Below, one piece after another: positions 26,335 through 38,470 of a stretch of DNA of 64,000 nucleotides. Origin of the DNA: Protonemura montana (taxonomy: Eukaryota > Arthropoda > Insecta > Plecoptera > Nemouridae); the NCBI GenBank assembly GCA_947568835.1, contig OX387605.1, positions 14,264,418 through 14,328,417 on the forward strand. Reading direction: 5' to 3'. The notes beneath the pieces were generated by a model that had not been told where the DNA came from, ran no database searches, and was given only the letters and a program-made list of their open reading frames with translations. Every line of letters starts with the position of its first letter. The stretch's first letter is position 1. The position numbers and the translations under genes are program-made.

Positions 26335-27295
26335 TGTAACGGAGTGAGGGGAGGGAGGGTGGTAGCCCCCTTGGTGTACGTGGCCCAGCTGGTGCTAGGC
26401 GTCGTAAAAACGGCGTCGCGTTCTCGAAAAGTTATGGCCGCCTGTGCAAGGTATGCTACTGGCACTATCGACAAACACATAGACAATTGCTACTTAGCGA
26501 AAGACGTTCAGACAGAATATCAGAAAATCGGACCGAGATCACGAACGTCTTGCGAGATTGTCAAAGTTATATTTGTTGAAAAAAATAATATGTGTACACG
26601 AGAAATTGACGCTCGAAAACTCCTTCGAGAAGGTCCATGCGCAGATTTATTTAAAACAATACTAACGGTGATATACTTTTATTTTAAGGTTGCAATTTAT
26701 TTATTTTTGCTATTTCTACGTGGCATCACGTCCAGGCAACTATTCTCTAAAAGAAAATTAATATTGTCGCGAAGGAAAAATAAAACACGATAGTTTCTCT
26801 TTGAAGCGTGTTCACGCAATACGCCAGAAGACGCATGTAGTACCCAAACCTCCCGCTCACAAAAGTATGGCACGATTTTCCATTTGCAGCTTCTTTCTGC
26901 GAAGCTTGTCACTCTCGAAAGCCACTAGCGCGCAAAAAAAAAAAAAACACAATCTTTACGCCGCATGCAGTTGGAGCAATGCGCCGTCGTAACCAAACAT
27001 AATAATTAAATCTGTCGCCAGTTTAAAAAACTTGTGATGTAATTTTAATTGAATCAATTATTTCCGTCGGAGGTTTGCTAGAGCGTCTGTGGCACGAGCT
27101 TAGTTTGAACAAGGGACTTGCGGCAAGTTCTGCTCCCGCCTGCTACTGACAGACTTCAAACCTCCACGTGAATGTGACCACCGTTTTCCGCGTTCCTCTC
27201 GAGACGGCAGCTATTCGCTGAGATCTGCTCTCGTTCACCCAGCGATCTTACTAGATCTAGGCTAATTAAAATCGATTAAAACAGGTGTCAGATGC

Positions 27296-27326
27296 ACTTA
27301 CCTGCGAGCTAACAAAGAAAAGACGT
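27296..27326 (-). promoter_or_regulatory. Candidate recursive-splicing ratchet point (zero-length exon)
   Basis: Read on the gene strand, a pyrimidine-rich stretch with TCTTTTCTTTGTT leads into GCTCGCAG|GTAAGTGC. A 3' splice site is fused directly to a perfect CAG|GTAAGT donor, with the junction between 27302 and 27301. This is the juxtaposed (Y)nNCAG|GTAAGT form known for ratchet points in long fly introns. It is the only ACTTACCTG (plus-strand form) I found in the 37-kb intron. It would split the intron into about 11.2 kb (38470-27302) and 26.0 kb (27301-1256). A chance occurrence is possible, but the match of strand, tract and core is good. Confidence 0.55.
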
Positions 27327-28349
27327 AGAATGTCGAAGCTCGTCGTGGAAAATTGGACACGTTTCAATAATGAAACCGTTGAAAACTGTCGTGCCTAATT
27401 TTGAGCCGACCAAATAGTCTACGACACGCGCCATTGCCTTGAAGCCTGAAGTGTTTTAATGCTTTCGCTCAATCAGCGTGAAACAAAATGCCGATAGCGC
27501 TCTATCAGAGGCCATTTTCACGGTGGAAATCATAGAGTGTCGGTCGATGGTCCAATATTTGTCTTCACCGGCGAGATACGTTCAAAACAGATCGTCGATT
27601 CGGACCCCATGGGCGATTAGCCCCGCGAACAGGCAACCCGCGTCGGACGTGGGCGGTCCGCTGTGTGGAGGGCCTAGACTCCGATCAATTTCATAACAAC
27701 TTTGTAATTAAATAACAACGAGGAAATGTGGATTTGATAGCCATATTTTGTGTACGCTTACGTCAATAAACAAGTTTGGCATGGTGCTGTTTATTGCCAA
27801 CAAGGGAGAGCGTGTTGCTAATACAACCGTAGGAACGATTTAATTTGCTAAAATTTTATTTTCGTGTTGAAAGAGAGAGTTGGTACTCTGTTTTGACGTG
27901 GGTCGCCACGTGTGCATCGTTAGGTTGCGGCTAGTATGCGATGGACAGAGCAGCCCAAGCAGCCAACTTTAGTCCATGCCGTAGGGACGGAACCAGACGG
28001 AAACAGAATCTGTCGGTTCGTTAGCCAACTTCCTCTGATTTCATTCGGAAACACGTATATAAAGCGAAGTAAATATTTTCTCTGGTTATAGGGTCTACCT
28101 CAAAATTCCGTCGAATGATAGTTCCATGTTTTACCGCAAAACAATGTGCGTGCCAGTGGCGGCGTTGGCAAAGTGTCTCACTGTGTAGAGTTCGGTTGAC
28201 ACGTTCGTTGCTGTGAGCTGACTCCATTGTGTCTCCTCACTGACAGGGAGACAAAGGTTTGAGCCCCGCGCGATGCGACTCGTGTTGATTCCACTTGGCG
28301 AGGTTAATTATCGAGTGCATTGTTGGGTTATGATATGCTTAAGACAATG

Positions 28350-28450
28350 CGTCGTCGCATCGCTCCAAGATCATGACGATGCCAAGCGTCTGCAGGCGTC
28401 GGCAGGCGTCTCCTGACGACGAGACGACGATCACAATTTCTGTCGCGTTG
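28350..28450. repeat. GNC-type island with direct CAGGCGTC repeats
   Basis: CAGGCGTCGGCAGGCGTC (about 28394-28411) is a 10-bp direct repeat, followed by GACGACGAGACGACGA. It has the same word set as the other islands and lies about 1.05 kb upstream of the ratchet site in gene orientation. Confidence 0.7.
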
Positions 28451-30357
28451 TCGTCGAGTGGCTCAAAGAAAACTAGATTTCTGACGAGATGACAACGGTG
28501 TTTTATCAGGATTGTGATAGAGATACGCGTTTTATATATTTTGAATGTGAATATTCTCTGCTGTCTATTTTAGACTTGTCAGCGAGAAGCGCGATGACAA
28601 ATAGCGTTGATTATCATTTCAGAGCGACTTCAGTGCTTTTATGTAATAAAGTTTGAGCAGGTGAGGAAAAAAAAATTCTGAAATAGGTTTGAATTAAAAG
28701 TTAATTAATAGAAATATAATATTTACGTTGGAAAATAAACGAAAAAAACTGGAGATTTTCTACGTGTTACAACTATAATTTGTAAAATTCTTCGCTACGT
28801 ACGAGCAAAAGCTTCATTAAAACAATATTATCGCACTTTGTAATTCCATTCTCTTTCATTTTCTGCACAAGATAATGTCACAGTCAAGTGCAGTATACAT
28901 GCACGTATAGTAAATAGTTTAGCAAGCTCATGATCCCATATTTTAATTATAAAACTCAAGGAAAGCTGTCTGTTGTGTTGGCAGCTTGGAGCAGTACAGC
29001 CGTAGCACGGGGGATGCTGCGAAGATCTAATGAGCGGATGGGATCGAGTTCAGCTATCTTGACGCGCGATAACACGAGTTGGCGAGTCTCGACTGCTAAA
29101 CTAATTAACCAAGACATATTTTAATAACTCTGCTCGCATTTGCACAACCGGAGGGCATCACAATTGCTGCAAAAGTGTAGCGCAGAGTGCAAGTACCGCT
29201 TGCTTAACGAATCGGTCTCATGCAATGAATAAAAAAATAACAGCCCAAACATTTAACAAAGCATCTCGAATTTTAATAGAAGTTAACTTGATTTGTTCAT
29301 TGAGTGCACAAGAGACGTCCAATCATCGTTGAAACTCAGACATACAATTTCCACACAACTTTCCGCTGACAATATGATACCCTATAGGCATCATACATAT
29401 ATATTGTTTGCAATCTCAAGTCTCCAGACCAATTATTTAGTTGCAGTGCAACACCAACCATAATTGAAGTTCGCGGTCAAGTATTCTGATGCGCTTTCAG
29501 CGTCCACGATACGACGCTGAGTTCGCCGGTGAGACTCGGCGATCCGGTGGCAATACTAGCGGTCACTTATCGTACGAACTGCTATAATATCGAGCCCCCA
29601 GGGCTAGTGGAGACACCTCCATAACCCGGCCCCGAGGGACCACAGAGAAGTGGAGGGCAGTGTCTAGACAACAAGGGAGGTCATGGCAGGAGAATGGACA
29701 CTTGTTTTAAAAGACTTGGAAAAATTCTCTATAGCTATTCAGCTAGCCGCCGATAGTATGGCAGAACGAATTCTGGCGATGGTCAAAATGTACTTTCAAG
29801 ATAAATTGTCGGATTCGAAAAGGATTTCATTAGATGGATCGTCACTTATGTATATCGTTAAGCCTCTAATAAGTAAAACGCAGCTGACATCTTTTTAGGA
29901 AGTGAAACTTTTCCAATTTCCAATAACCCATCAATCTGATTTTGTCTAATTTATCTACGAACACGTGTATATCGAAAACCAGCAGAGATGCCAAAATGAT
30001 AATCACCTAGTCTTCCAATTTCTCCAATCCGTTATTCCCGAATTTCTGTCTAACTATCTGTAGTATCGCATTGGAGCACCAGGTTCAACGGACATTGTGT
30101 GAATACAAGGCCATCAATGCAGGTGTCTGGATGCATACAACATCCTACGGTCCCTATCGTACTCAAAGCTGCAGCGCTTGTCCACGGCGTACCATGGTTA
30201 ACGAAGATCATGCAGATAGATACAATTGATCCAATGATTGGTTAGTGTTAAGGGATTAAGAGAAACCGACGACCCCGCGGACAAAGAACCGCATCGAGCT
30301 CCGAAGTGGACGGTGGTGGACGAGCCAGGCTGCACATAGCAATGTGATTAGCGACCT

Positions 30358-30726
30358 GGGGATAGACGACATCTGATTCATGTGCACACATTGCTCGAAT
30401 GCATCGCCGCGAATGGTGCATTCTGGTGCAGCGATTCGCTGGCCGGGTCAACTTTAATTTCGGTTTATATTCACACGCAAGAGATCGTTTTGGTGGGGTT
30501 GTAATTCGCTTGAAAATCACCCTCATTTGACTATGTCTTCTTTGGTATCGTTAGCGTTAGAAACTTTTTCTAATCAATCCGATCAAGGGAAAACATCGGC
30601 TAAAGTTAGGTACTATCAAACGCAAACTCGGAGTTAAACTTGGATTTTAGTTATTTGTTACTTGGTAATAGGCAATGGAAATCAGTTAATTTTCAGAGTT
30701 ATGACACAACTGGGATAGACGACATC
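30358..30726. repeat. Pair of exact 15-bp direct repeats 354 bp apart
   Basis: GGGATAGACGACATC occurs at 30358-30372 and again at 30712-30726. A CATG lies next to it in both copies, so the similarity may extend a little. The copies could be a target-site duplication around a 339-bp insertion (30373-30711), or shared parts of two diverged repeats. No poly-A tail or terminal repeat marks the interior. Confidence 0.5.
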
Positions 30727-30861
30727 AAACCATGATTTCCGTACGGGTGTGCGTTTGAAATTATTTAATTTCAAAATTTTGTCCAGGTATGGTAATACAG
30801 GCAGTGAACAGTATCGTAATGCCAATGTGTGCCCGAACTCGGCAACAATATCAGCGATCAT

Positions 30862-30912
30862 GGCTCGAACCCAGGACCTCGCGGTCGTACGGTCCAGTGC
30901 GCAAACAGCTAC
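30862..30912 (-). mobile_element. tRNA-derived SINE-like head (degenerate A and B boxes)
   Basis: On the minus strand an A-box-like GTAGCTGTTTGCGCACTGG (30912-30894) is followed about 40 nt later by GGGTTCGAGCC (30872-30862), a good RNA polymerase III B box. The spacing is that of a tRNA with a few bases lost from the D arm. The tract between, with GGACC and GAGGTCCT, reads like the tRNA-related head of arthropod SINEs. There is no intact cloverleaf, so it is not a working tRNA. The 3' body and tail borders could not be found; the GATGTCGTCTATCCC word at 30726-30712 may belong to it. Confidence 0.4.
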
Positions 30913-31634
30913 GACCGATGTGTAAACATGAGACAATGTGTCTCCGGAGGATTGGTCGACAACGGCGAGTGACCAATCAAATGTCCGTAGTACACTGGCT
31001 AAATGCACATTATGTCGCAGCGGGCGCACCCCACTGTCGTACATTTTGTATCGCATTGTTACGGTGCCGTCGAGGTGATCGAGATATTGCGTTCTGGCGA
31101 CGAGCGGTGCAGATAACGTAGAGTGCACTGAATGCTAGGGGATTAATTCCATCGCAATGAGATATTCGATGTTACAACGATTCATTTTTGTTTACATAGT
31201 TTTAGCGACAATTTTTCATAGTAATAGCGGATTGGTACGAGTTAGAAATGTTTTACGTGCTTTTGTAAGAGTATGAAATAGAAGCTACATTATTATTTGG
31301 AAACAGACTACAAATCAATACTGCACCAAAAGAGAAAGCTGTAAATATAATGTGTAACGCTTTGTGGCTCCTCCACTATGGCACCTCCACAACTACATTG
31401 TACACATTAGCGTTACTGCAAGTAAACTCCAAAAACTTTAAAGAGAACTTATAGCGACGTTCCTCCAACTATTAAGTACCAATGAAGATCCAAACAACTT
31501 CCTTCGAGGACGTGACCACCGCCCAAAATGTCGTTATCAGGGCTTTTATTTGGCGTCGTGTCTGTCCAAGACGTGCCTTCGAGGGCCGCGTGCCTTGCGT
31601 CACCTAGCTCTGGGACCTCCACGCTTATAAGCTT

Positions 31635-31652
31635 CCCCCCCCCCCCCCCCCC
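31635..31652. repeat. 18-nt C homopolymer (G18 on the gene strand)
   Basis: This is an uninterrupted C18 run on the plus strand inside the 37-kb intron. On the sense strand it is G18. Length is subject to assembly error. Confidence 0.85.
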
Positions 31653-32194
31653 ACACTTCATGAGCCATCGAGGGTGATGTCAGGGCTCATTGGCCTGGAC
31701 CAGAGGCATCCAGATTTTTTTATTATTTTTTTATTAGCAATCTACAAAAATTGTACATCACAAGAGTTTAATTTTTTCGGAAAAGTTAGCAATTCTGAAG
31801 TAAAGAAATGTTCTTGTATTTATGTACTATTTTAAGAAAAACCGAAATGAAATCGAAAATATTACAGCACATTTTCATAAGCCGCAGCCGTTCAAACTTA
31901 GTTTTTCGCGCAATTTTACTTTGTTCATGTCCTACCAGTAAGTATGCCTTAAGATGAAAACATAAATTTCCCGACTCAGAGTATCGCAGCTCTTTCCACA
32001 GAGCTCTATATTTCATGGCTATTTTTAAAGAACATCCCAACTCATTAAGAAAATTAAATTAAAATCAACTATAAAGTTTTTATCTAGCATTATATCAGCG
32101 TTCTGATGAGAGATATATCTCCACAGGCACGATATATATTGTTTACTATTGTACGTTTGCAGATTCGCTGTTCAATTTCATAGCCGACTTCACA

Positions 32195-32315
32195 TCGGCG
32201 GCGGTGGCGTCGCTTGCTCGCGATTGGGAAATCAAGCGTCGCATCGTGGCCTCTCCTATCGCAGAGTCGGCGTCGCCAACGCCGTCTCTTTTGTGCCACG
32301 AGAGACGCCGTTCCG
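32195..32315. repeat. GNC-type island
   Basis: GGCGGCGGTGGCGTCGC, GTCGGCGTCGCCAACGCCGT and GAGACGCCG occur within 120 bp. The overlapping short frames on both strands follow from the low stop-codon density of this composition. Confidence 0.7.
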
Positions 32316-35154
32316 TCACGGAAATGTTTGCCGAAAACAATGAGTTATGCAGATCAGAGAAATTCTCTCTCATAGTTTATCTCGATGCTACGTGGTATCT
32401 CGTACCTGCACACATCTCGGTACGTAGGTATAGTACCTAGGTTACTATACACTTCGGGTATTATTCGCAGCGTCGACCAACTTGTTTTTAGCCATATGGG
32501 CTGCGTTTTGATATACAAATGTGGATTCACAATATGTGGCCGCTCGAAAACTTTGTGATAATTAGCCATAACGTTAATTAATGTCAAATGTAGTTTCATT
32601 ACGTGCAACTCTAGTAGTAAACTTCCGCAAAATGCAAACTCTACAGACAGAATAACTGTATATAAATGACAGTACCATTACTTAAGTACCTATGTAAGTG
32701 ATTTTTTATTTTAGCAGATGCTATACATTTTCAAATAAACCCCGAGCCCATTGCCATGTGCATAGTGAATACCAACTTTCTGGGCATTGGCATTCGCGTG
32801 AATTCGACAAATCGTCTATTGCCGCATATTGGAATTTTGACCGAATATTCGGAAAGTTAGTGAATAAGGCTCCTGGTATTTTAAATCCAAAGCGTCTTTG
32901 TGCAGTTTAAACAAATATGATCCAAATACGCAATCAAAGCGGAAGACCACACTTTTAATTAATGTTATAAATACTAAAATCTCTACCACTTACAAGCCCA
33001 TGGGATTCTCAAGCTTCAATAATATACTGTTTTTTAGCATTTGAGCGGTGTTTGGCAGAGGTTTAAAATGGTTGGTTTTTATTCGAAAATAATGGCGGAC
33101 GACATGTTAAAATCCAACACGACAGCTTTTTGCGGGCAAAAATACCAAGAATTTTATAAAAAACACATCGAAAAATCTGTTTTTTACGATTTTTTCTGCA
33201 CTTTCTAACAAAAAATGTACTTCAATTAGCATCAAAAAGAGCGTGATGTGGCTACAGTCATAAAGGTATAAACATCATGCCAATTTGATGCTTGATTGCC
33301 AAGAAGTTTTTCAAATACGACGCGTTTCATTTAACCCCAGCCTAGACAAGATTCCGCTACCAATTTTAAGCGAAAATGCTATTTTTGACTTTTATGCAAA
33401 TCACCTATGGGTTAACCTTCAATTGCAAGGACTCTAAGCATGAAATACAGATTTTTCAACAACCAAAAGATACTAAATTAGTTTGCAAGAGGTTCTTTCG
33501 ACTAAACTTGATTTTGAGTGACAGATTGCAAAAACAGGTGACAAAGCTTTTGCATACACGTAAGAAGCCGTGGAAAAAGTTAGAATTCTCATGCATGACA
33601 TGAATTTGCAACAGGTTTTTCAAACACAAAGTGTTTAGTGTGATCAATGCAATTTAAATGTGTGTTATATTAAATACGCAATAATGCAATTTAAATAAGT
33701 GGTATGAAGTGCAACAGTATGCGTAGTCACAGACAATATCAAGGTACCTATCTGGTGTTTGAAATGCAAAAAAAAACGACGAATTAACCATTTCTTTGGA
33801 ACTTTTCAAGGCTGTCCTGAAAATGTTGCGCCTTACCTGCGACTTGTAGCATTTTTCTTAAGGTTTATTCTCATACAAAATCGAACGTGGAATCGAATCG
33901 TGTAAATAAGACCTGAATCTGATTAAAATAGTTTAAAATTGAGCAGTGCATAAGAACGTTTTCCGCGGGATCAGTATCACTATGGTAACTTTTATCACTC
34001 AATACACTGATCACACACTAATCTGAACATAGAGTCTTAACCTTGAAGCAAGCAAACGGGGTCCAAATTTAGCAGTACTATAGGAGTTCTAATTGGGTGA
34101 GATTGAACCTGGACATTGAGTCTAAGCCTTAAAAATAAATAAATAAATTCTGCAAAGTAACTCTCGATAAGATCTTTTCGTTGGTAGGTACAGTAATTTC
34201 TGATATCAACTAACATTAATCACATCACTCTTATCACTCACGGCAGCTGCGTGCGCAGCGGGTGCAATACAAGTTACCTTAAAAATATTCAACAATGATT
34301 TGTCCCCTTTCTTTAATTCTGCTATTTTCTCGGTTACTAATATTTATTCTTTCCGACATAAATTCAGGCATCAATCCTTTGCACGAGTACATGATTCAGT
34401 CTGCGGCGCTAAGCTCAAATTTGTTTCTGTTTGTACTATACCAGTTGATTACCAGGTGGTTTTCATTACAAAATTGAGATGGATAGCACTTTTTTTTGTT
34501 CGCAGAAAAGTTGTGACCGATTGAAACATAATTTGATTAAAAATGACGTTTCGCGTCTACGCAACTCCCTGGCCGCAACTCCACGTGCTGTAAGCTTGCA
34601 GGCTTTGAGTTTAGTTTAGGGTATAGTTAGAGTTATGTGTAGGGAACACAAAATTTGAAAAAAGGTGTTTGTGTACACCAGATATAATGGGTATGGCAAA
34701 AAACACAAACATACACAAACACAGCGTTTAAGAATGCTGGATACGACAGATAGAAAATCCGTGTATTTAAAATTATCTCACTGTATTAATTTTAAAACAA
34801 AACAAGGTGAACATGTACCACAACCACTAAGAGGCAACCTTCGTGTACATTACCAAAAAATAAAAGTCATGCCCTAAATTTTCATCGTTTTCCCAACGAA
34901 TGGTTTGTCTTGCAGATCTCACATGCATATATTATAGCGTAGAACACCTTCAAAGTGTAACCCACACTGTAAGTAATTATGCAACTTTGAGGTGAATAAT
35001 GAGCGGTTTCTATACTTCCACGCGAACTTCCCTGTCTTCGAATGTACCTTCCTACCGTTCAGCATGCACTCTTGACACACGCCGGGAGAACTGAACGACA
35101 GGGAAAATGAGAAAATTGAATTGACTCGAATGAATGAACGAAATGTCTCGCTAA

Positions 35155-35240
35155 GATTCGTCTTCCAAGCGATGACGACTCTACGACTGCCGGCTGACGA
35201 CGGCGACGACGGTGGAGACGAGCAAGTTTTAATGAAGACT
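35155..35240. repeat. GNC-type island
   Basis: GATGACGAC, CTGACGACGGCGACGACGG and GGAGACGAG words show the three-base phase. A smaller satellite, TCGGCGTCGTCGACGCG, lies at about 35511-35527. Confidence 0.6.
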
Positions 35241-36044
35241 GTTTAAACAACGGCGGCGGGCAAACAGCGTTTCCTCTTCCTGTCTTCCTTCCGCCGTTCT
35301 ACAGGCCATCTCCGAGAAACTGGAGCCCATATTCCTCTGTCGCCGCCGCAGATGTGTGTGTGCATGAGAAAACAGCGTAAAATCATCTGACACCTCGCCG
35401 AGCAATTGATCTCGAATAAGTTGTGGCTCACGGAAAAAACTTATTTGACAGCACCGAAAAATTCCTGTGCGCCACTAAATATTGCAACAAGAATGCGGGA
35501 AAGAAATTAGTCGGCGTCGTCGACGCGAGTGGGAAAACTCGTGAAATTCCTATCCAGCACAGTTTCGTTACTTTGTTCCAGTGTGTATCTTTATTTTCGT
35601 TTATTGAGACAACGTCGTAGGTCTACGGTGCAGTGGAAAGGAAACCGAGACTTTGATTCGACTTGGGGCTAACTTTCCCCGGGCTGGAGCGCAAAAATAG
35701 ACAACCGAGTCGGCGACACAAAGGACATCCTCTTATTTACTCATTTCAGTGTCTTCGGTCAATTTTCAAGCAGTTTCCCTCGTCCAGCTTTTAATTATTT
35801 TGCATCTCCCTCGTCTGCACTTCATAAAAATGAAAATCCTTTCAAAATTCAAAAAGTTTTTTCTCTATTTTCTAACATTCATCATTCGATAGCATTACAT
35901 TTAAATTTACTCAAAACATAATGAAGTGTACACTCGGCTTTATTAAAATTGCGAACAATGACCCTTTAGAAGTTGAAATACGATCTCACACGCGAGCAGT
36001 TTCATTTCATCCTCTAGCCGTCGCCTGCATTTGCATCCCTTGCC

Positions 36045-36110
36045 AACGCGACGCCTTGAGCAAGCGTCTAAGACTCCGACGCCGGGCTCCGCGACGCCCG
36101 CACCTCCACC
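36045..36110. repeat. GNC-type island with GCACCTCCACC
   Basis: GCGACGCC, CCGACGCCGG and GCGACGCCCG occur in 50 bp, then GCACCTCCACC (36100-36110), one of four copies of that ten-base core in the window. Confidence 0.65.
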
Positions 36111-36284
36111 GTGTGTGCGTGTGTGTGATTAATTGAAAGGCATTTGCAATGAGTGGGATGGCCACCCCCTTGCAGCGCTAATAAGTTGGCTTGCGGCTCT
36201 CGCCAGCGCACCAGCGCCAGCGCGGGCAAAGCACGCTGGCATGCGGTGTATTTATGTTGTGGCGCGCGACACCCATTCGTCTTG

Positions 36285-36297
36285 CCACCAGGGGGGG
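36285..36297. promoter_or_regulatory. CTCF-like core CCACCAGGGGGGG
   Basis: The site matches CCASYAGRKGGC at all but the last base (G instead of C). It lies in a GC-rich stretch (36160-36345), about 2.2 kb 3' of the first coding exon in gene orientation. It is a motif match only. Confidence 0.3.
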
Positions 36298-38470
36298 TCT
36301 GGGGCGCCCACTTGCGATGCTCCTGCGGCGCGGAGGAGCTAAGAAAATTAACTTAGCCCACGATGGGCAAATTATTTACAAGTGATCCTCGTTGAAATAG
36401 TGTCACGAATGATGGAGGGAGCACGAGTTGAAAAATAAGGAACAGAACGAAGGAGCAATTGACTGTACCTACTAGTTCTACTGTGTTTGACATGCCTATC
36501 AAGTATATTACAGGGATAAACGTTATACTCCGGTGTTTAGCTTGTATGTCTGAGTGTCTTGACATAATTAGTAGTCCACTAAAAATACTAATATAAGATG
36601 TCGAATATTATTCATAATGGATGACGCTTGCTAATTTTACTCTGAAACGAGTGTGCACGTTTCACTTTCTACCTACGAAGCGAGGTAAGTTCCGTTTATA
36701 GTGCATTAGAAATCTCAGTTACCCCGAGGTTCCGTCTTGAATATGAACGAAGAACACTCTTCATTTGAATAAACACAAAAGAAAGTTATGTCTTTAGATA
36801 AGGTGGGAAAGTTTTGCTATTAAGAGAGCTGCTCAAATGAAAAGCGGACATTACAGGAACACTAGTTACAAGATTAAAATAAAATTTACATCATTTGTGC
36901 GCATTAGTACATCTACCTTTATACGCGCTTGGCAAATTGCGAATACAAATATACAATGTTTAAAGGTTTAAGATGTTAGGTAAAGTACCTATCAATATGC
37001 TGGATAGAAAATATATTATTAGTAATGTAGCGGTTTGTGAGTTTTCCTAAGAAAGCATATAAGAAAAACCATGAAAAAGCGATACATTTTCATGTTTATG
37101 TAACATCATTCAGCATCGGCGTTGAAAGGAAAATTTAGTTTTTCTCTATTTTTAGTTAATCGTGCTCGATGAAAATGAAATTAAAAAAAATTATCGGCTA
37201 AAAACGAGTGGAGATGTTTTTGAACTTGAGCGTTAGTTTTGGATATCATACCATTGTGACACTTAATCTACACTAGTACAAAGTAGTATATTAGCTTTGA
37301 TTTTATAGGTGCAGTCAGCGGGCCAGCGTTAATGTTAAACTATCTGCTGAGAAAACGATCCGCCAACATGTGGTAACGGACTATAACACCCGAGTGCGCT
37401 TGCGGCCGTCCAATTTAACGAACCTCTGCAAGTAACTAATTACGACTTAAAATATCGAGTTAAATATCAATTGTTAAGGTTGGATGGATTGTCGAGGTAT
37501 ATCAAATCGTAATTGTTGTATATCAATCGTGTTAATCAACCGTCTCAAATTCGAGTAATAAGAAAACGGTAGTTTCTTAACACTCGTAACGACGCTGACC
37601 CTACATAAGAAGTAGCACTCCACTTTTGTCGCAAGGACAGTTTAAAATTAGCGCTATGGAAGTACGATATAAGTAAATGAATAAGTGCATAACGACTCTA
37701 TTGATAATGAACAAGTAACATCTATTGGAGTGAGTTATTGCAAGCTAACTTGTTTATTTTATCTAAACTTTAAGGTCATCCCATATAAAAAAAATTAAAA
37801 TAACGGTGGTGTGGCGATAGACATGGCATCCACATTATTTTAATATCAATGCCTTGAATGTAACAAGCCCACGTCAAATCAACACACGCTAACGCAAACA
37901 AAAGCGTCAGCTGCGCTTGCATCCCCAAGGTGCTTCCTATAAGTGAATTTAAAAACGCGCGTAGTACCGATATGTAACACCGTGTAAACTAGTAGACGGC
38001 GACGCGTGGGGACACTGCGTCGAGGTTCGAACGCGTCACGCCACGCCGCGCCAGTGTCGCGTACTAAATTACACGGGGCACTACGTGACAAAGCTGGCGG
38101 CTAATTTATTACACGCTCAGTTAGGCACGACAGATGGCTAGCTAGCTGCTACCTTGCGAAAGAACCAAGCACCGCGAGAGGATACCGCGTGCACCATGCC
38201 ACCAGCAAATAGGATTATCTTTCTTTTTAATTGACCGCTCTCTCGTAGTACAGAGGCGTGCCGAGCGACAACATTCGTTTTCGCGTCGTTGTGGCGGGGG
38301 TGAGATTTGAAAGGTGTCGATGGAACCTGGTTCAATAACGGTATTTTCCCACAGAAGGCCGCTCTCCATGATCGTTATTTATGACCAAGCATTAATTAAA
38401 TTGCAATCTTCTTGTTGACCGCTCTTGTGCGAATGCAAATGACACTCGGAGTAGTAATTTGAGAACTCAC

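Larger units (their letters stand above)
1256..38470 (-). other. 37.2-kb intron between signal-peptide exon and Ig1 exon
   Basis: The intron is bounded by GTGAGT (38470 downward) and TTGTCAG (to 1256). Both-strand reading frames inside it are short, unrelated to any family I know, and lack paired splice signals. It holds one ratchet site (27301/27302), GNC-rich islands, simple repeats, CTCF-like cores and a SINE-like fragment, all listed separately. I see nothing recognisable in 1256-2920, 5660-7140, 8900-11280 (apart from a 9.4-kb hairpin and an A18 run), 12900-13750, 15100-16490, 19600-22010, 25000-26300, 28650-30340, 32500-35150 and 36600-38100 beyond ordinary AT-rich DNA. Very long first introns are usual for genes of this family in insects and often carry cis-regulatory DNA; that role here is inferred. 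Confidence 0.68.

Noticed and set aside
26344..26793. 149-codon frame on the plus strand
   Set aside because: It begins in a G-rich simple stretch, changes character midway to AT-coded Phe, Tyr and Lys, and resembles no family; a chance frame.
30682..31128. 148-codon minus frame
   Set aside because: It coincides with the SINE-like tRNA-related segment and the 15-bp repeat, so repeat sequence explains it better.
31586..31596. Eleven bases (minus strand AAGGCACGCGG) identical to the 5' part of miR-124
   Set aside because: The rest of the mature miRNA, which is almost invariant in animals, does not match, and no precursor hairpin is present.
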